Below are positions 45,361 through 57,968 of a stretch of 64,000 bases of DNA, one piece after another. Position 1 is the first letter of the stretch. Each line of letters starts with the position of its first letter. The position numbers were made by a program, and so were the translations under genes. Location: NCBI GenBank assembly GCA_025331125.1, contig JAOALB010000015.1, forward strand, positions 1 through 64,000. Direction: 5' to 3'. The notes under the pieces are model-generated. The model saw only the letters and a program-made list of their open reading frames with translations. It did no database searches and had not been told where the DNA came from. Source of the stretch: Mycogone perniciosa (taxonomy: Eukaryota; Ascomycota; Sordariomycetes; Hypocreales; Hypocreaceae).

Positions 45361-45921
45361 GACGGGCGATTCGAGTTGAAGGAATATTCCGCAACGAGAT
45401 AAAGGGGTTGAATGCGTGAGGAGTACGGAGTACTATGAGGAAGTTCAATTGAGAGAAGCGCGTTCCATAGCCTGTAGGCGTCCTTGTGCTACGAAGCTCT
45501 CGCAGGCAGAAGCTATGACGATAGGAGGGGCAGAGGACTTCAATCCCACTAAATATTAGTGGACTTTTTATCTCCTATCTCCTCCATGCTAACTAACCCT
45601 GGAATTTGCGGAGCTGAACATCCCGAGACATCTGATTCCGCGTTTACGAAATAATACTACTACATCATGCATCTGCCATGGCCAAAAACAGAAAGGAAGA
45701 AAAAAAAAACCAAAGTCCACCCCGCTCCGCCGTATTTGTCTGACATGGCGGACGGATGAGAGGTAAAGCCCGAAGGGTGGAGTTGGTCTGTACTTGGATA
45801 TGAAACCTTTGCTACTTATTTATCTATTCATTATCTCCAACTCCAACTCCAGAATTTGACAGTCCTGCTTGTACGGAGTACGCATATCGCATATATCAAC
45901 ATTCCTCAATCGACATTCACC
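45361..45921. other. Divergent promoter region, RING gene and fmp52
   Basis: Non-coding DNA between divergent genes, with TACGGAGTA motifs at 45424 and 45872. An A-rich run lies at about 45697-45710. Confidence 0.5.
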
Positions 45922-46656
45922 ATGGCCAACGTCACCTCTTCCGCCGCCGTCTTCGGCTCAACTGGTCTCGTCGGTTCCTACATTCTCTCCAACCTCCTCG
46001 CCCTCGAAACCCTCAAGCCAATCACCAGCATCACTCGTCGCGCGCCCAAGACCACCTCCCCCAACCTCAACGCCATCATCGACAGCGACACCACGAAGTG
46101 GGCGTCCTCTCTATCCAGCCTCTCGCCCACCTCCTCTGTTGTCTTCTCTGCCCTCGGCACCACACGCACACTCGCCGGCGGCGTCGAAAACCAGTGGAAG
46201 ATCGATCATGACCTCAACATCGAGCTCGCCCAGGCTGCCAAAGCCGCTGGCGTCAAGACCTTCGTCTTCCTCTCCAGTGCTGGCACACGCGGCTACTTGT
46301 CGAGCTTCGCGCCGTTTAGCAAGATGAAGATTGGTGTCGAGAATGCAATCAAGGAACTCGGCTTTGAGAATGCCGTTGTTCTCAGGCCTGCCCTGATTCT
46401 CGGAGAGCGCGAGCGGGAAAGATCTCGCGAGGCTTGGGTCCAGTATTTTGTGCGAGGGTTGAACACTGTGGGCTTGCAGGATACTTTTGGAGCAGAGGCT
46501 GAAGTCATTGCCCGGGCGACGATCAGAGCTGCGCAGCTCGCGGCTGAGGGCCAGGCCCCGAGCAAGTATTGGGTTGTTGAGCAGAGTGATGTCCTCAGGT
46601 TGGGCCGAACGGAGTGGCCACAGCAGTCCTCTGAGGAGGGACAGACAACGCAGTGA
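45922..46656 (+). CDS. fmp52: Fmp52-like mitochondrial NAD(P)-binding protein
   Basis: A single exon of 244 residues. The N-terminus AAVFGSTGLVGSYIL is a Rossmann dinucleotide motif. VFSALGTTRTLAGG, VFLSSAG and FSKMKIGVENAIKELGFENAVVLRPALILGER match the HTATIP2/Fmp52 extended-SDR family. Fmp52 is a mitochondrial outer-membrane protein of yeast with no defined reaction. There is no obvious cleavable signal. The start ATG is in ACCATGGCC context; an in-frame upstream start at 45856 is less likely. Length fits the family. Confidence 0.88.
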   Translation: MANVTSSAAVFGSTGLVGSYILSNLLALETLKPITSITRRAPKTTSPNLNAIIDSDTTKWASSLSSLSPTSSVVFSALGTTRTLAGGVENQWKIDHDLNIELAQAAKAAGVKTFVFLSSAGTRGYLSSFAPFSKMKIGVENAIKELGFENAVVLRPALILGERERERSREAWVQYFVRGLNTVGLQDTFGAEAEVIARATIRAAQLAAEGQAPSKYWVVEQSDVLRLGRTEWPQQSSEEGQTTQ

Positions 46657-48467
46657 TTTCGGGGAGCACCAGGCACGAGTCGGTGTCAATGATTTACACG
46701 CCTGCGGGTACGACATCATTACAGCCCTCGTCTAACCTCCCTTGCCGTTGTCCTTGTTTTTAGTCGCGTGCACAAGGAAGATGTTCGCAAAGTGCCCGGC
46801 ATACTGTATCCGATTAGCTGCTGTCATCGCCCGTGGCAGGTCATGCGCTCAAAAGTGTGTCTCTTGGAGTCACGGCAAGCCAGTGTAACTGGGATTCGGG
46901 ATCTAATCGCATCTTTAAAGCTGGCAGGACGATGTGTATTATTTGCAAGGACAAGAGGAGGCAAAGACGCAAGTTGCGTCATGGGCATGGAGGGAATGGC
47001 AAAGTTGGGGCGTTTTCGCTGTCGGTTTTTAGAGACGGAATTACGGAGTACGGATGACGAATTACGGCACGCCAACTTGGCACGCCGTTGCTACGAGAGC
47101 CAGGGCTTATTACATTCTATCTCCATTCCATCAGAACAATGCCTCAAATACCAAAAAACGAAGCATTCAATCATACCCCATGTAAAAATCACATTCAATT
47201 GCCATTTTCTACACTTGAAGGTCAGGCTGGAAGTGCTCATTGCCAAGCTGCGATGTTTGAGCTAACTGGTGCGTAATGACCTGTGAATAATACAGTACTG
47301 CCTCGTTATCAACCGGTGATTAGCGGACCAGACAAACATTTCTCCAAGTTGTAAAGAAAATCCATACCTAGTAGCCAATGCTCTGTTAAACTGAGATTTT
47401 GGTGATGAGGTGGCAAGCAGTTTAAATACTGAATACATAATAGTGTCAACAGCGGTTTTCTATCTCGTCTTGGCTAAAGTGAGCTCTCTTGGATATCCTG
47501 ATAGTTGCCCTCTGCGAGAGATCTCTGTGTAAGTCTTAGGACATCGACCATGCTCATTGCGTTACAGCTTACATGATAACTAACAGAAGGCCGTGTTATC
47601 GGATAAAGGTATAGAGTGCGAATGATCTATCCAGTAACATTATCTAGCTCCATTAGCACTATCGCCTTGATAGTCCTACGAGGAGCGCTGTCTTGCGCCA
47701 TCTGGGACTCTCAAATCACAGCATACCTTGGGGGTGTCGCGAGGCCACATCCACTTCCACATGCTTCAGTGTACTTCGCACTCATGCGTGTCATAATCCT
47801 GACGGTATTATTGCTAACACTGTACGAAGTAGGTGTGTGCACATCTGCTCATCAGTGTCCTCCTGGGGGCCGAAAATCGCTTCGCAGCCTCCAAGACTTG
47901 CCACAGTCGGGACATGAGGGAAGCTTGCAGGGGTAAGCCCATGTAGAAAAAAATATAGAGTCATCCTTTCATTGGATTCTGTTCTCTGTAACATGACTAA
48001 ACTTATGAAAATCGCCCAAATTCGCACTTGAGTTGTGACTTGTGGATGGTGATGACCCGAAATGCCCCGCGGCTGACTGACCATTACGGCTTTTCTTCCT
48101 TTGGCTTCTACTGGACAACTTCGGAGTAATTCTCGTACTACGGACTCTGCACTCCATAGTTAGTTATGCTTTGCCCCGCTATCGCACGCGATCCGATAAA
48201 GACATCCCACCTCGTCTCAGTCAGCCATACTTGACTTCGACTTGATCTAAACCACTCCTTTTCCTTAGCCAGTGCCTCGTATTTATTTTCGGATTCATCA
48301 CCCGTTAATTCAAACGGCGACATATTAACTTATCTACGCGTCTTATCCCGTCTGGCCGGCGAGATCGTTGACAGCACAATCAATCCACGCTGCCGTGATT
48401 TTCACTCATCCTCAACTCTCACACCTCACACCATTCTTAAGACCTGCGTGTCTCACCCTCAACAACA
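46657..48467. other. 1.8-kb intergenic region
   Basis: Several frames of 60-165 codons exist (for example plus strand 46768-47265), but none shows a known motif. The TACGGAGTA motif is at 47042 and TACGAAGTA at 47823. The last 120 bases are the promoter and leader of riboflavin kinase. Confidence 0.5.
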
Positions 48468-49090
48468 ATGGCTGGTCGTCCTGAGGTCGTTGGCTCAGAA
48501 GCCGGGCCCGAGACCCCTTATCCTTATAAGATGGAAGGAAAAGTCATCTCCGGCTTCGGTCGTGGCTCCAAAGAGGTGAGTCCCCTCCCTACATATCCCC
48601 AATCTCACTCATATTCCCTCTATGAAAACACACCTTCTAAACCTCCCAGCTCGGCATCCCAACCGCCAACCTCCCCGTCGACGACGCCCTCACCCCCTGG
48701 ATCTCATCTATCCCCTCGGGCGTCTACTTCGGCTACGCCTCCCTCTCTCTGCCCGCCTCACACCCGGACCAACCGCCCTCCTCCTCCGAGGGCAGCTTCA
48801 CCGTCTTCCCCATGGTCATGTCCATTGGCTACAATCCCTTCTACAAAAACACCGTCCGCAGCGCAGAGGTGCATATTCTACACAAATTCGCCCAGGACTT
48901 CTACGGTGCGCATATGAGGCTTTTGATCCTGGGGTTTATCCGCGAGGAGAAAGATTACAAGAGCTTGGAGGCGCTGATTGAGGATATTAATTTTGACTGC
49001 GAGGTAGCGAGGAAGAGTCTTGCCAGGGAGGGGTGGACGTGGGAGAAGGCTTCGACGGAAAACGCGGAGTGGTTCGTAAGGTCCTTATAA
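48468..49090 (+). CDS. FMN1: Riboflavin kinase
   Basis: Exons 48468-48575 and 48650-49090 give 182 residues, the size of a monofunctional eukaryotic enzyme. The family motifs are present: GKVISGFGRGSKELGIPTAN (PTAN at residues 40-43, the Mg/ATP site, joined across the intron), GVYFGYA, MSIGYNPFYKN, and EVHILHKF..DFYGAHMRLLILGFIREEKDY. It phosphorylates riboflavin to FMN, which feeds flavoproteins such as the nitrite reductase in this window. The intron is 74 nt with a GTGAGT donor and CTCCCAG acceptor. Nothing unusual. Confidence 0.96.
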
Positions 49091-49437
49091 ATGTCGGAGC
49101 GTGATTTGAAAGAGAAGGAATAAAAGAAGTACCACAGGGAGTGGACTTTTCCATAGACAGTCAATAGAGTCACACGGAGTCTTTGGATAGATGTATAAAC
49201 CAATTGCTTTGGCCATCAAACATTTATATAAGTATGTGCGGGTATCATCAAAGTGTCCCATCCTCCTCTTATCAAAAGAGTAATTTCTCCATCATAGGCT
49301 GCGCGGTGCGTTACGATCCAAAACCCATCCAAGGTTCCCTTTTTTTTATATCCCGTGAATCCAGGAAAAAACAAACGTTAAATCCAAAGAGAACACCTCC
49401 CATGCAAAACGTATGGAACCATCAGACCACCCGACAA
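49091..49437. other. Convergent 3' intergenic region
   Basis: The 3' ends of riboflavin kinase and acuK meet here. AT-rich, no gene seen. Confidence 0.5.
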
Positions 49438-51630
49438 CTATACCGCGAGCTGATGTGGCTCTTGGTTCGGGTGGTATCTGGGTAAGAACTGGGTCATTGT
49501 CAGCATGGGTCAGACATGGAGGTCGCAGAGCCAACTCACGTTGATAATAATCATCATGGGAATGTCAAATACATCCCGCTTAATCGTCCAGCAATAGGTG
49601 CAGTCCACCTTTCCGTCCTTCTCGATTCTAGAAATCCCGTGTTCGCCATCAATCATCGTAACTCTGTTGCTGAGAATACTGGTCCTAGGGTCTTTTTGAG
49701 GATGTATCATCTTCGCATCCAGGCTCTCTTGGGTCCGGTATTTCATCAGCCGGCCACTTCTCTGAACTTTTCCACGAGAGTCCTCGAACGCAAGCAGCGC
49801 AAAGTCGCGGTAAAATTCGACAACGCTGTCGTCATCTAGCAATTCCCCAAGGAACACAGGCTGTGTCCGGACCCCATTGTGCTGAAACGGAGGATTTCTG
49901 CCGTTGGGAGTTGAGGTACCAGATGGACCCATGCTGCTATTACCGTCGTCGGTGTTCTCATCTGACACTGATCGGGTATGGATGTTTTGGTTTGGGGCCT
50001 TGCCTAGGAGCACCTCCTTGGGCCATCCCGTCAACGCCACAAATTCCTTGTTCACTGCCGCCACTTCACCAGACCGTCGACACACGATGGTTGGTGCACA
50101 ACAGTGCTGCAAGAAGTCGTCAAACTCCACCAGGGTTCGCTGAAAGCATTTTTCCATGAAGACTAAGTCCTCCCGTGTCAGATCCTTCGTGCAGGCAATG
50201 AAGGACGGCCGAATTTCGCCAAGTGCCCGGGCAATCGTCAACAGTTTGTTTAGCGGCAACCGATTTCGCAAGACGGAAATCATGTTGTGGAACCCGGCAA
50301 CATAAGGATACGGCTCCTTGACGCTCGCATAAATTGCTGCTGAATCTCGCTGCCTCTTTCCAAGAATCGATTGAACCGTCCTGTCTGGCCTGGGCTTGAC
50401 TCTAGGGCCCGGAATATTTGTCATGCCGGTAAATCCTGCTGGATTCGGCGAACCGTCTATCGTCCCCACGGCTTGCGGGCTGGAGGTGGTATCCGTACTC
50501 GGGCTAGCCAAGCTGGTTGGACCAGCAGCAATGGCGTATGCATGAGGGAGCCCATGCTGGAGGTTCCCCTGAGCGTACATGTTCGATATGGGATCGATTC
50601 CACTATACTCGCCCATCATGTTGGGATCGTAGTTGCCATTGCCAAACATGGCCGCAAAACTCGCCTCAGTCTTGGGGGTTTGGGAGATGGAGTTTTCTCG
50701 AGGTGGCGTCTCCGCGCCAAGTCCCATCTTGTTCAGAATGCCAAATTCCCAGCCGGCATACTGACTTCCAAAATTGAGACCTTCAAGGTCGAAGTTGTAC
50801 AGCGCAGGATTGCTTGGGTCGAAAAGGGCATTGAAATCCATTGGGTTATTAGGAATCATGTTACCCATTTGAGCTTGGGTGGTAGGTGCAGGACCTTGGA
50901 AAGATGGCGATACAGGAGACGCCTGGGGGTTGAAAGCGATGGTGTCCGGGATAGTCACTTGGGGTTGACTGGGGTTTGGATATACAGGAAACGGCGCAGC
51001 GGCCCCCTGGGACAGAAAGTTGCCCGCCGCCGGTGGAATGGCAGTATCGGAGTGTGTCGAATTGTTGCGTTGCCCATGTGGCCTCGTAGGCGTAGGGTTC
51101 GGGTTGTAGTTGGGGCCGAGGACGGGTCTCAGGGCTTCAGGAGGAGCATCATGAAGGTATTTGGCCTTCTTTCGCACACCGTCCTGACAGGCATCGGCGA
51201 GACCGCGCTTGATGCATCGCTTGCATGGTCTCTCGTCTCCTGTGTATATCGGTTAGTCCATGTCGACGTGACGACACGTGAAACAGAAGGTCACGGGAGT
51301 AAGTGTTGGTAGGAGGGGTGAGTGAGTGTCCATGGCATATGAAGGGCAAATCAGATTGCATTGCCAGAGGGGAGATGGGATCTCTGGATATCACGCACCG
51401 CAAGTGAGGTGAGCTCTTTGACAAGCAAAGCATGCTCTCCTTGCCTTCTTGCGTCTAGGCCTCAGAGGATCCTTTGGGTCGTACTTCTTCTTCTCCTCTG
51501 AGGCGCCATTGGCCGTGGTCTGATCGGCCATTTTTTCGTCTTCGTCTTTCAGCAAAGTCTCCGAGTCCTCCTCATTTTCGGACATAGGATCCGAAACCTC
51601 AGCGCTGTTGTCTTCCATTTCGTCGGGCAT
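49438..51630 (-). CDS. acuK: Gluconeogenesis transcription activator AcuK/Ert1, Zn2Cys6 with PAS-like domain
   Basis: Exons 51630-51399, 51239-49540 and 49488-49438 give 660 residues. The zinc cluster has Cys 67, 70, 77, 83, 86 and 95 (CFACQRAHLTC, then PCKRC), split by the first intron, and is followed by VRKKAKYLHDAP, diagnostic of AcuK/Ert1/Rds2. A Gln/Pro/Asn-rich middle precedes a PAS-like domain at about 470-600 (TIVCRRSGEVAAVNKEFVALTGW). The short last exon supplies the family end, FLPR. AcuK pairs with AcuM to induce PEP carboxykinase, fructose-bisphosphatase and malic enzyme on gluconeogenic carbon. The first intron is 159 nt, long for this window. Gene ends converge with riboflavin kinase. 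Confidence 0.94.
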
Positions 51631-54600
51631 TTTGCCTTGGTCTTATAGTAACAAGCCCCTGGCACCTACACAACAGCCTGGCTATTTGATTTGGTGTACC
51701 CACAGCTACGTGCTGCGCAATCAATACGATGATCGGGGCTCTATTCCCCAGGATCTGGCCTCTCCAACCTCATCCAACTCCGCTGCGGAACCACACCAAC
51801 ACACACCTTCGTGGCACGACCAAACAGGGGCCAAGCCGTTACACGATGCGACGCTTTGAACAATGATCCACCGTGGCTGACGCCAAAGGTCCTACTCGTC
51901 GACGCGCAAGTACAGATACCGCCAGTATATGACAAACGGGGGGTGGGGGAGGGAGACGTTCGACAAAGACTTGTCAAGATATGTAGTAATATGACTCCGC
52001 TCCAGGATCGGAAGCGATGCCTGTGGGTTTCCGGTAAGGTGATCGGGTATGCTACCGTAACAAATCGGGCTTGATATCGAGTCGGCTCGTATTCTCAGAA
52101 AGCCCGGCGCGGGCAGAGGGTATCAATGGCTTCGGGATGGGAGTGCAGAGAGGCGTTTCTTGTGTGACGAAGACGGCGAGTCAATAAGAGTTCGGCACCG
52201 GGAGCATAGAGGCCAGTGAATTCAAGCGCGGAAGCGCAGCCGGACCTGTGTCCTGGTCGTCGGCCTGGATCGGTCTGTTTCGTAGGGGAACGAGGCGAGA
52301 GGCCAAGGTGACGCCGCGTTTCTTTGTACGAGAGGGAGGGGAGAGAGGATTTGAAGCAGCTACCCGTCACCCATATGCCAGGCCGCACCCACCATTGGGC
52401 TGGGAGCGATGCGCAACCCCAGCGAACAAGACAGCGCACCAAGTATCGGAGCCTGGAATTACAAGTTGTGAGGTGGTCGCGCGGCGACGAGGCATGCGAT
52501 CAGGGCCAGGCGCCTTGTGTGTCGGAAAACCAGGGGGGCTTCGGTAGGTGGTAGGTAGTATTCCGTCAGCGGCCCGCGGAATGATGTCGCTCCGCTATGT
52601 CGGTCTCGTCTCGACGCCTCTCGTTTGCAATTTCAGCTGATGATTTTTTGGCACACGACACTGCAATTCACAAAAGTCGAGGAGAAAGACAGAGAGAGGG
52701 CAGAGGAGAGGCTCACTACGGAGGTACGCTGGACCACGAGAAAAAGTCCGATGCGCTGCCTGCTGCTGCTCGGCCTGTGCTGACGGGTACTGGTCTGGTC
52801 ATAACCCCCAGTGGGTTTATGGTGGGCACGAGGGCGTAGTAGCGCAGCCGCGCTTGTGCAAGCATGCACTGAAGAGAAGAGCCAGAGAGCCAGAGAGCCC
52901 CGAAGCAGCAGCGCTGTTGGCTGCCTGCGACTGCGGGGTTTACGGTTTAGTACACACTGGCCAGGGCCGCGCAGGCTGGGCTAGTAGCTAGTGGTTTGGG
53001 GGAATCAGCTGGACGCTCACTGGCTACGCCGGGGCGCCCGGGTATCAGGTACGCGAGGATCGGTTGGAGACAGCACGCCGACACAAGTGCATGGTACGCC
53101 ACCGTGTGTGGATCCCGCGTTGACGCCAGCAGCCGGGCTGTCAGGGATTTGAGGAGGCCCAGATGGATGCAGACAAGTCAAATGCATGGCGGAAGAATTC
53201 CATTTTTTTTCTTTCTCATTTATCCTCCCAGGGTATTGTGGGTGAGATGACAAATAAAGTAAGCATGAGCCAATGGTAAAGAAAGAAAATTTCCGTTCAC
53301 TTGTTAGTAATACCAATAGTACGTTAATAAGGCTTCGAGGTCCCAATTTCAATGCTGGACTCGTACTTCGTAGTACAGATTGGCTCCTCTTGCCTTGGCG
53401 TCCAGGGTGCTGCCAGCCTTCCTGATAGTGCCAACTGAAGCTGCGCGCCGTTCTGGGGTGCTATGTAATAATAGTCATCCTGCGATGTTGCGCCTTTTAT
53501 TACCTACGAGTACTTCGTACCTAGGTAGGTATTCAGTGGGTATTTGGCTCTTAACAAACATCATGAATCGTGCAAAGACATTCACAAGCTAAAAACATAC
53601 ATACAAGACAAAACCGTGCACCTCATCGTAAACGGCTAAAAAGTCTCAGTTCATCACGATAGCCGACGAGTTACCGAAACAACCGGTCTGTCTTCGAGTC
53701 TCGTGGCCCTTTGCTTTTCTCGTCTTGGCCTCTTCTACCCCTGCTCTCCTCTCCTCCAAACACTGGACTTCCATTCATCGATTCTGCTGCAACAATGCGC
53801 ATACATACATAACAGACATATGCACCTCGGTCAGCCCTGGCGTCAGTGCCCAATCCCTTCCCTGTATTTGTCTGCATGTCTCTGCCTAATATTAATACTA
53901 CTACGGAGTACTGCTACTACTAATAATAATAATAATAATAGGTAGTAATAATGGCATGTGAGACACACGAGACAGACACAACATGATGGCTTCTGCACAC
54001 AACATCAGACACCGACCTCCGAGGACTTGATGGATCAACAGGCCCCAGCCCTGTTGCCTCACGGGCCTCCAATGGCGCTGGAGAGATTTGCTTTGCATGC
54101 ATCCATGTCCTTCGCATCGACTCCAGTCTCCAGTCTCCAGCCAGGCCAGGGCCAAGATGACCATTGTCCTCATCCAGGCCATGTGCAATCCTCCGCTTCC
54201 CTGCAGATCTTTGATTAGCTTCTGTCTGCCCGGCTCATGGCTCCTCTCGCGCTGTCACATTGAACCGATGTCTTTGAATTGGCCACACACCGAGTTCCCG
54301 GATCACTGTTGTTTTGCATCTCCAGTCTGGATGGAGCCAGATGCCAGGCCTTGCCCTTGACCTGCTATGCCATGCTGACCCTTTCACCTGCAGCTGCCCG
54401 TGGCCCACGTCCATGCGCCAAATCAGACTCCATCACTCGGCAGCCCATTCAATCGGTGTGATCTAATACTTTCCCATTGTTTTGTCATATCTCGTATTGG
54501 GAATAGGCCAATCCTGCAGCCGGGACGTGTGCGGTGACTGACTGACCAGACACTTGGAGCCCTAACGCGTATCCAACTAATACTACTACTCCGTACTACT

Positions 54601-54683
54601 ATTGCTATTACACCATACTCTCCTTTCTCCCAGCCCAGCGCACCATACATAAACCCTTGTACTAATCTGTAGCGAATCGGCTT
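51631..54683. other. 3-kb gene-free region upstream of acuK
   Basis: It covers the acuK promoter and the DNA down to the 3' end of the transporter gene. Frames up to about 115 codons show no known motif. GC-rich between about 51900 and 53150. TACTYCGTA motifs at 53364, 53511, 53902 and 54587, and a TAA trinucleotide run at about 53919-53941. Confidence 0.55.
53919..53941. repeat. TAA trinucleotide microsatellite
   Basis: Seven to eight consecutive TAA units, beside CTACTAC-type triplets and a TACGGAGTA motif at 53902. Non-coding. Confidence 0.85.
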
Positions 54684-56923
54684 TTACTCCGCAGTTTCTT
54701 CCCGTACTTGAAAAAGATGTACGGAAACGGCATCATGGCCACCAAGAGGAAATGCAAGCAGCGATGACGCCCACTGGTAGCCTAGTTTCTCGTACATCTG
54801 AGTCCCAAAAAGGGGAAACGCAGCTGCATAGGCACACCATCAATTTAGCTTCCCAAACGGCTAAAAGGCTGTGGGTGTGGAGGATTGGGCTTACCAGCAA
54901 AGAAGCATCGCACGAATGTATTGGCAGCAAGGGCACTTGCAGCATACTGAGGATATGCATCCACCTGGTCGAATCCTGTCAGCTCACCCCATCCGATCTG
55001 AGCAACGCTTTGCAATACTACTCACCAAGAACGTGAAAACTCCAGTGAATACGAGTACGTTTCTGCAATACACCAACAGTCAGCCATACACTCTCGTGAC
55101 CAGCATCCGACCCCAACATGCAAGGTCAATGAGCAGCCAGTTCCCTCACATAGCCTTGACGAACGCGGCCTGAGTCTCTTGTCAAACCCAACGCTCGACA
55201 AGGCAACCCGGACTTTGCTCTCAAGCTGAGGTGTTCTGTGATAGAAGTGTGCCCGTTTTGGTCTCTTGCATGATGCCGTCAAAGATATCTGCATGTCCTC
55301 CTTGGACATCACACAAAGTGCTCCCACTATGTGTATGCTGTGTTTCTGTGGCTGCACAAAACTCACCCAATTCCAAATATGGCCGATCCAATAATAGGCA
55401 CGATCCAGTGCACGGAGGGATACGTCGTCCATCCAAACAAGAAAATACCAATGGGTGCCACCACAGCTCCCAGGATGGCGGGCGGCAGCCGAAACTCGGG
55501 CTCGCTGCTCCCAGCAACACCAGTAGAAAGCTCAAGTTTCGCAACGAGTCCGCCGCGTAGGCGGTGGAAAATGGGATTGGTACAGATGCCCAATATCATT
55601 CCTATGCCAATGCCTAGAAACGACAGGCCGATTTGCCACTGGTTGAAGCCATAGTTTGTTCTAAAAATGAGCGGGAAAGCGCCGAAGAAGAGATAGAGGA
55701 TGCCGAGGAGAATCGCGCAGAACACGCTCAGGTTGAGACACATGGGCTCGAAGATGAGCAGCTGGAAGGGTCGCAGCAACGAGTTGCCCACGGCTTGCAC
55801 CACCGATCTCTTGTTCTTCTCGCTCGGGGCGAACCATCTGTCATCGCCTGTATCTTTTCGTATCTTGCGAGCCTTGTTCCTCAACAAGATGGGATCTGCA
55901 AATGCCGGGGCCGGTTAGTTGCCGCTAGGTAATACTCGCACAGATGATGTGAATTGGATGTTGGCTGGTAGCTTACGATATGTCTCAGGCACAGCAAAGA
56001 CAATTGCAACCCACATCGCAAAGCCCCAGATCAACAACACGTAGTAAGTCCACCTCCAGTTAGTGAAGTAATTAATGAATCCTCCGATCAGCGGCCCTAG
56101 ACTAGGGCCGATGAAGGGCGCGATTGAAAATATGGCCATTGGCAATTGCAGGCCCTGTCTCGAAAACAAATCGCCAACGGTGCCGCCAGAGACAGCCAAG
56201 AAAGCACTTCCAGCCAGACCATTGAAGAACCGGCTAACAAGCATGGTGGTAGTATTCTTGGCAACAGCCTGAGGGATGATCCATATTAAATAAGCGGACC
56301 AAGAGACTATGTAGACAGGCCGTCGGCCGTAGAACTCGCTCAACGGGCTGAGCAACATGGGACCCAAGGCGATGCCCAGTACAAAGGTAGATAGACCAAG
56401 CGTCGAAACGATCCTCGAATTGTGAAACTCTGCTTCCATTTGATCGTATGTTGATGTGTAAATGGAACTAGCGCATGTCCTGGATTCGACGAACAACACG
56501 TATGAGCGAGCACTCGGATCTTGACGAACAACTCACAACAACCATCTAATCAATCACTTACAAGGTAAGACTACCCCCCGAGACAATCAAGGTGATGAGC
56601 CATTTTCTCGCCTTGTTGAAACTGCGCGGACATAGTGAATCGTTATCGCCGTTGTCCCAACCAACCTCGAAGGGATCCTTTTCTGGTATCTGTTGCTGAC
56701 TCAAGGCGCCATCTCTCTCACCAGTCTCATCCGACACGCCGTATCCATTTTGAGATCGTGACCGGTCAATCTGCCTTAAAGAGCTCCTTGTTGACCTAGT
56801 CGCTTCTAGATCTGCACCGCCGTCTTCCCTAGGTTCGAAAGGTAAATCGTCCTTGTCTGATGTGGATGCGGGCATGTCGGGGGAGAGCGTACTCGTAGAC
56901 GCCTTTTCCGCGTCCTGATCCAT
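54684..56923 (-). CDS. DHA1-type MFS transporter with a 3' frameshift
   Basis: Six exons (56923-56562, 56479-55977, 55895-55367, 55062-55026, 54964-54895, 54823-54684) give 546 residues. A hydrophilic N-terminus of about 110 residues precedes the membrane part. The signature PLSEFYGRRPVY in loop 2-3, RFFNGLAGSAFLAV, PFIGPSLGPLIGGF, and VPETYHPILLRNKA identify the DHA1 drug:H+ antiporter branch (multidrug or polyamine type). The frame is normal until TQMYEKLGYQWASSLLAF in the last helix. After that a one-base excess near 54743-54752 shifts it: the ordinary ending (LLVAMMPFPYIFFKYGKKLR) is present but one frame over, with its own stop at 54662. As read, the last 22 residues are abnormal. Intron 3 is unusually long at 304 nt. 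It is not NGT1-like. Confidence 0.85.
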
Positions 56924-57968
56924 GGCTATGTTGAGCAGGATATATCGGTCGTGATGGTAGATTAGAATATGTATAAACCAGTTTGCGTATCGGGTATCCG
57001 TATGCTGTCTAACATTTGAAGAGTCGATAACAGTGAGAATATTGGGCGGAATGCCTGTTTTTCACGTCGGTCAAGATGATGCGACTTATGATGCATGAGC
57101 AGCTTTTCCCCGATGTCTGCGAGTCGGCTCTATATATGGAGTACGTTGGTAAACAGCCCCGCAAATATTAGTCAATTGAGTAGCACATCTAAACGACCAT
57201 CTAATTAATGGAATTTGGACGGAATCTTGATCGTCATCAAGCATCCAGGGAATAGTCGAGTATTTGTAAGTACATACGAGGATATGCCCATATTGCTATT
57301 TCCGGCCAGCTGTGGCCAACCGATTCGTCAGCAACCCGTTCTCGGGCATAATTGTGTGAGAAAGAGGATACTGATGGGTTCTCGGAATCTTGGCTGTCTT
57401 GGCCTGTATCCTCTCTCGTTCTGGAGATTCCACAGTTGTGCTTCCAGGTCCCCACTTCGGCGTTTCCTTTCGGACGCGAAAAGAGCGAGCTTAAGCTTCA
57501 GAAGGTTAAACGAGTAGTACTAACCATCTTTGCTCCGATATGGAGGTGGGTGGCCGGTGGTTCATCGGAATATCCCCATAGCACAGAAATAGAGACACCT
57601 GCTCGGATATAGGAGTTTGCTAGGAAATGCTCCTGCGCAGGCTCTTCGCTCGTCATTGACGTTGCTATTATAAGAGAGACGTACAATTATCCATCACTCC
57701 GGGGGCTTTTCGGGAATATCTGAAAGGATTTGACATTCCCAGCAATATATAGGTATGTAAACTCGTATGTATAGTATATATATATCATTCCATACAGGAT
57801 ATCCAAGTCGTCTTCCCATCAACATCCGAATCCCTCATCGTTTCTAATAAATACCATGATATGCAACCGAAAATGAACGCCAAACCTGCCCGGAGAGGGA
57901 ACGAGAATCTACCCGACCACATGCATCTTTATATATATATATATCCGCCTGTCTTGCCTTCGACTTGC
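56924..57968. other. Intergenic region, transporter promoter
   Basis: About 1 kb between the transporter start and the end of exgD. No gene recognised. AT-dinucleotide runs at about 57772-57784 and 57931-57944. Confidence 0.5.

Noticed and set aside
46768..47265. A 165-codon plus-strand frame
   Set aside because: No recognisable domain, and the start and codon use are not gene-like.
55063..55366. A hidden exon inside the 304-nt MFS intron
   Set aside because: The protein sequence is continuous across it (AIFGIG to NVLVFTG) compared with the family.
54684..56923. The MFS protein as the missing GlcNAc transporter NGT1
   Set aside because: Its motifs belong to the DHA1 drug-antiporter branch and it lies 20 kb from the cluster.
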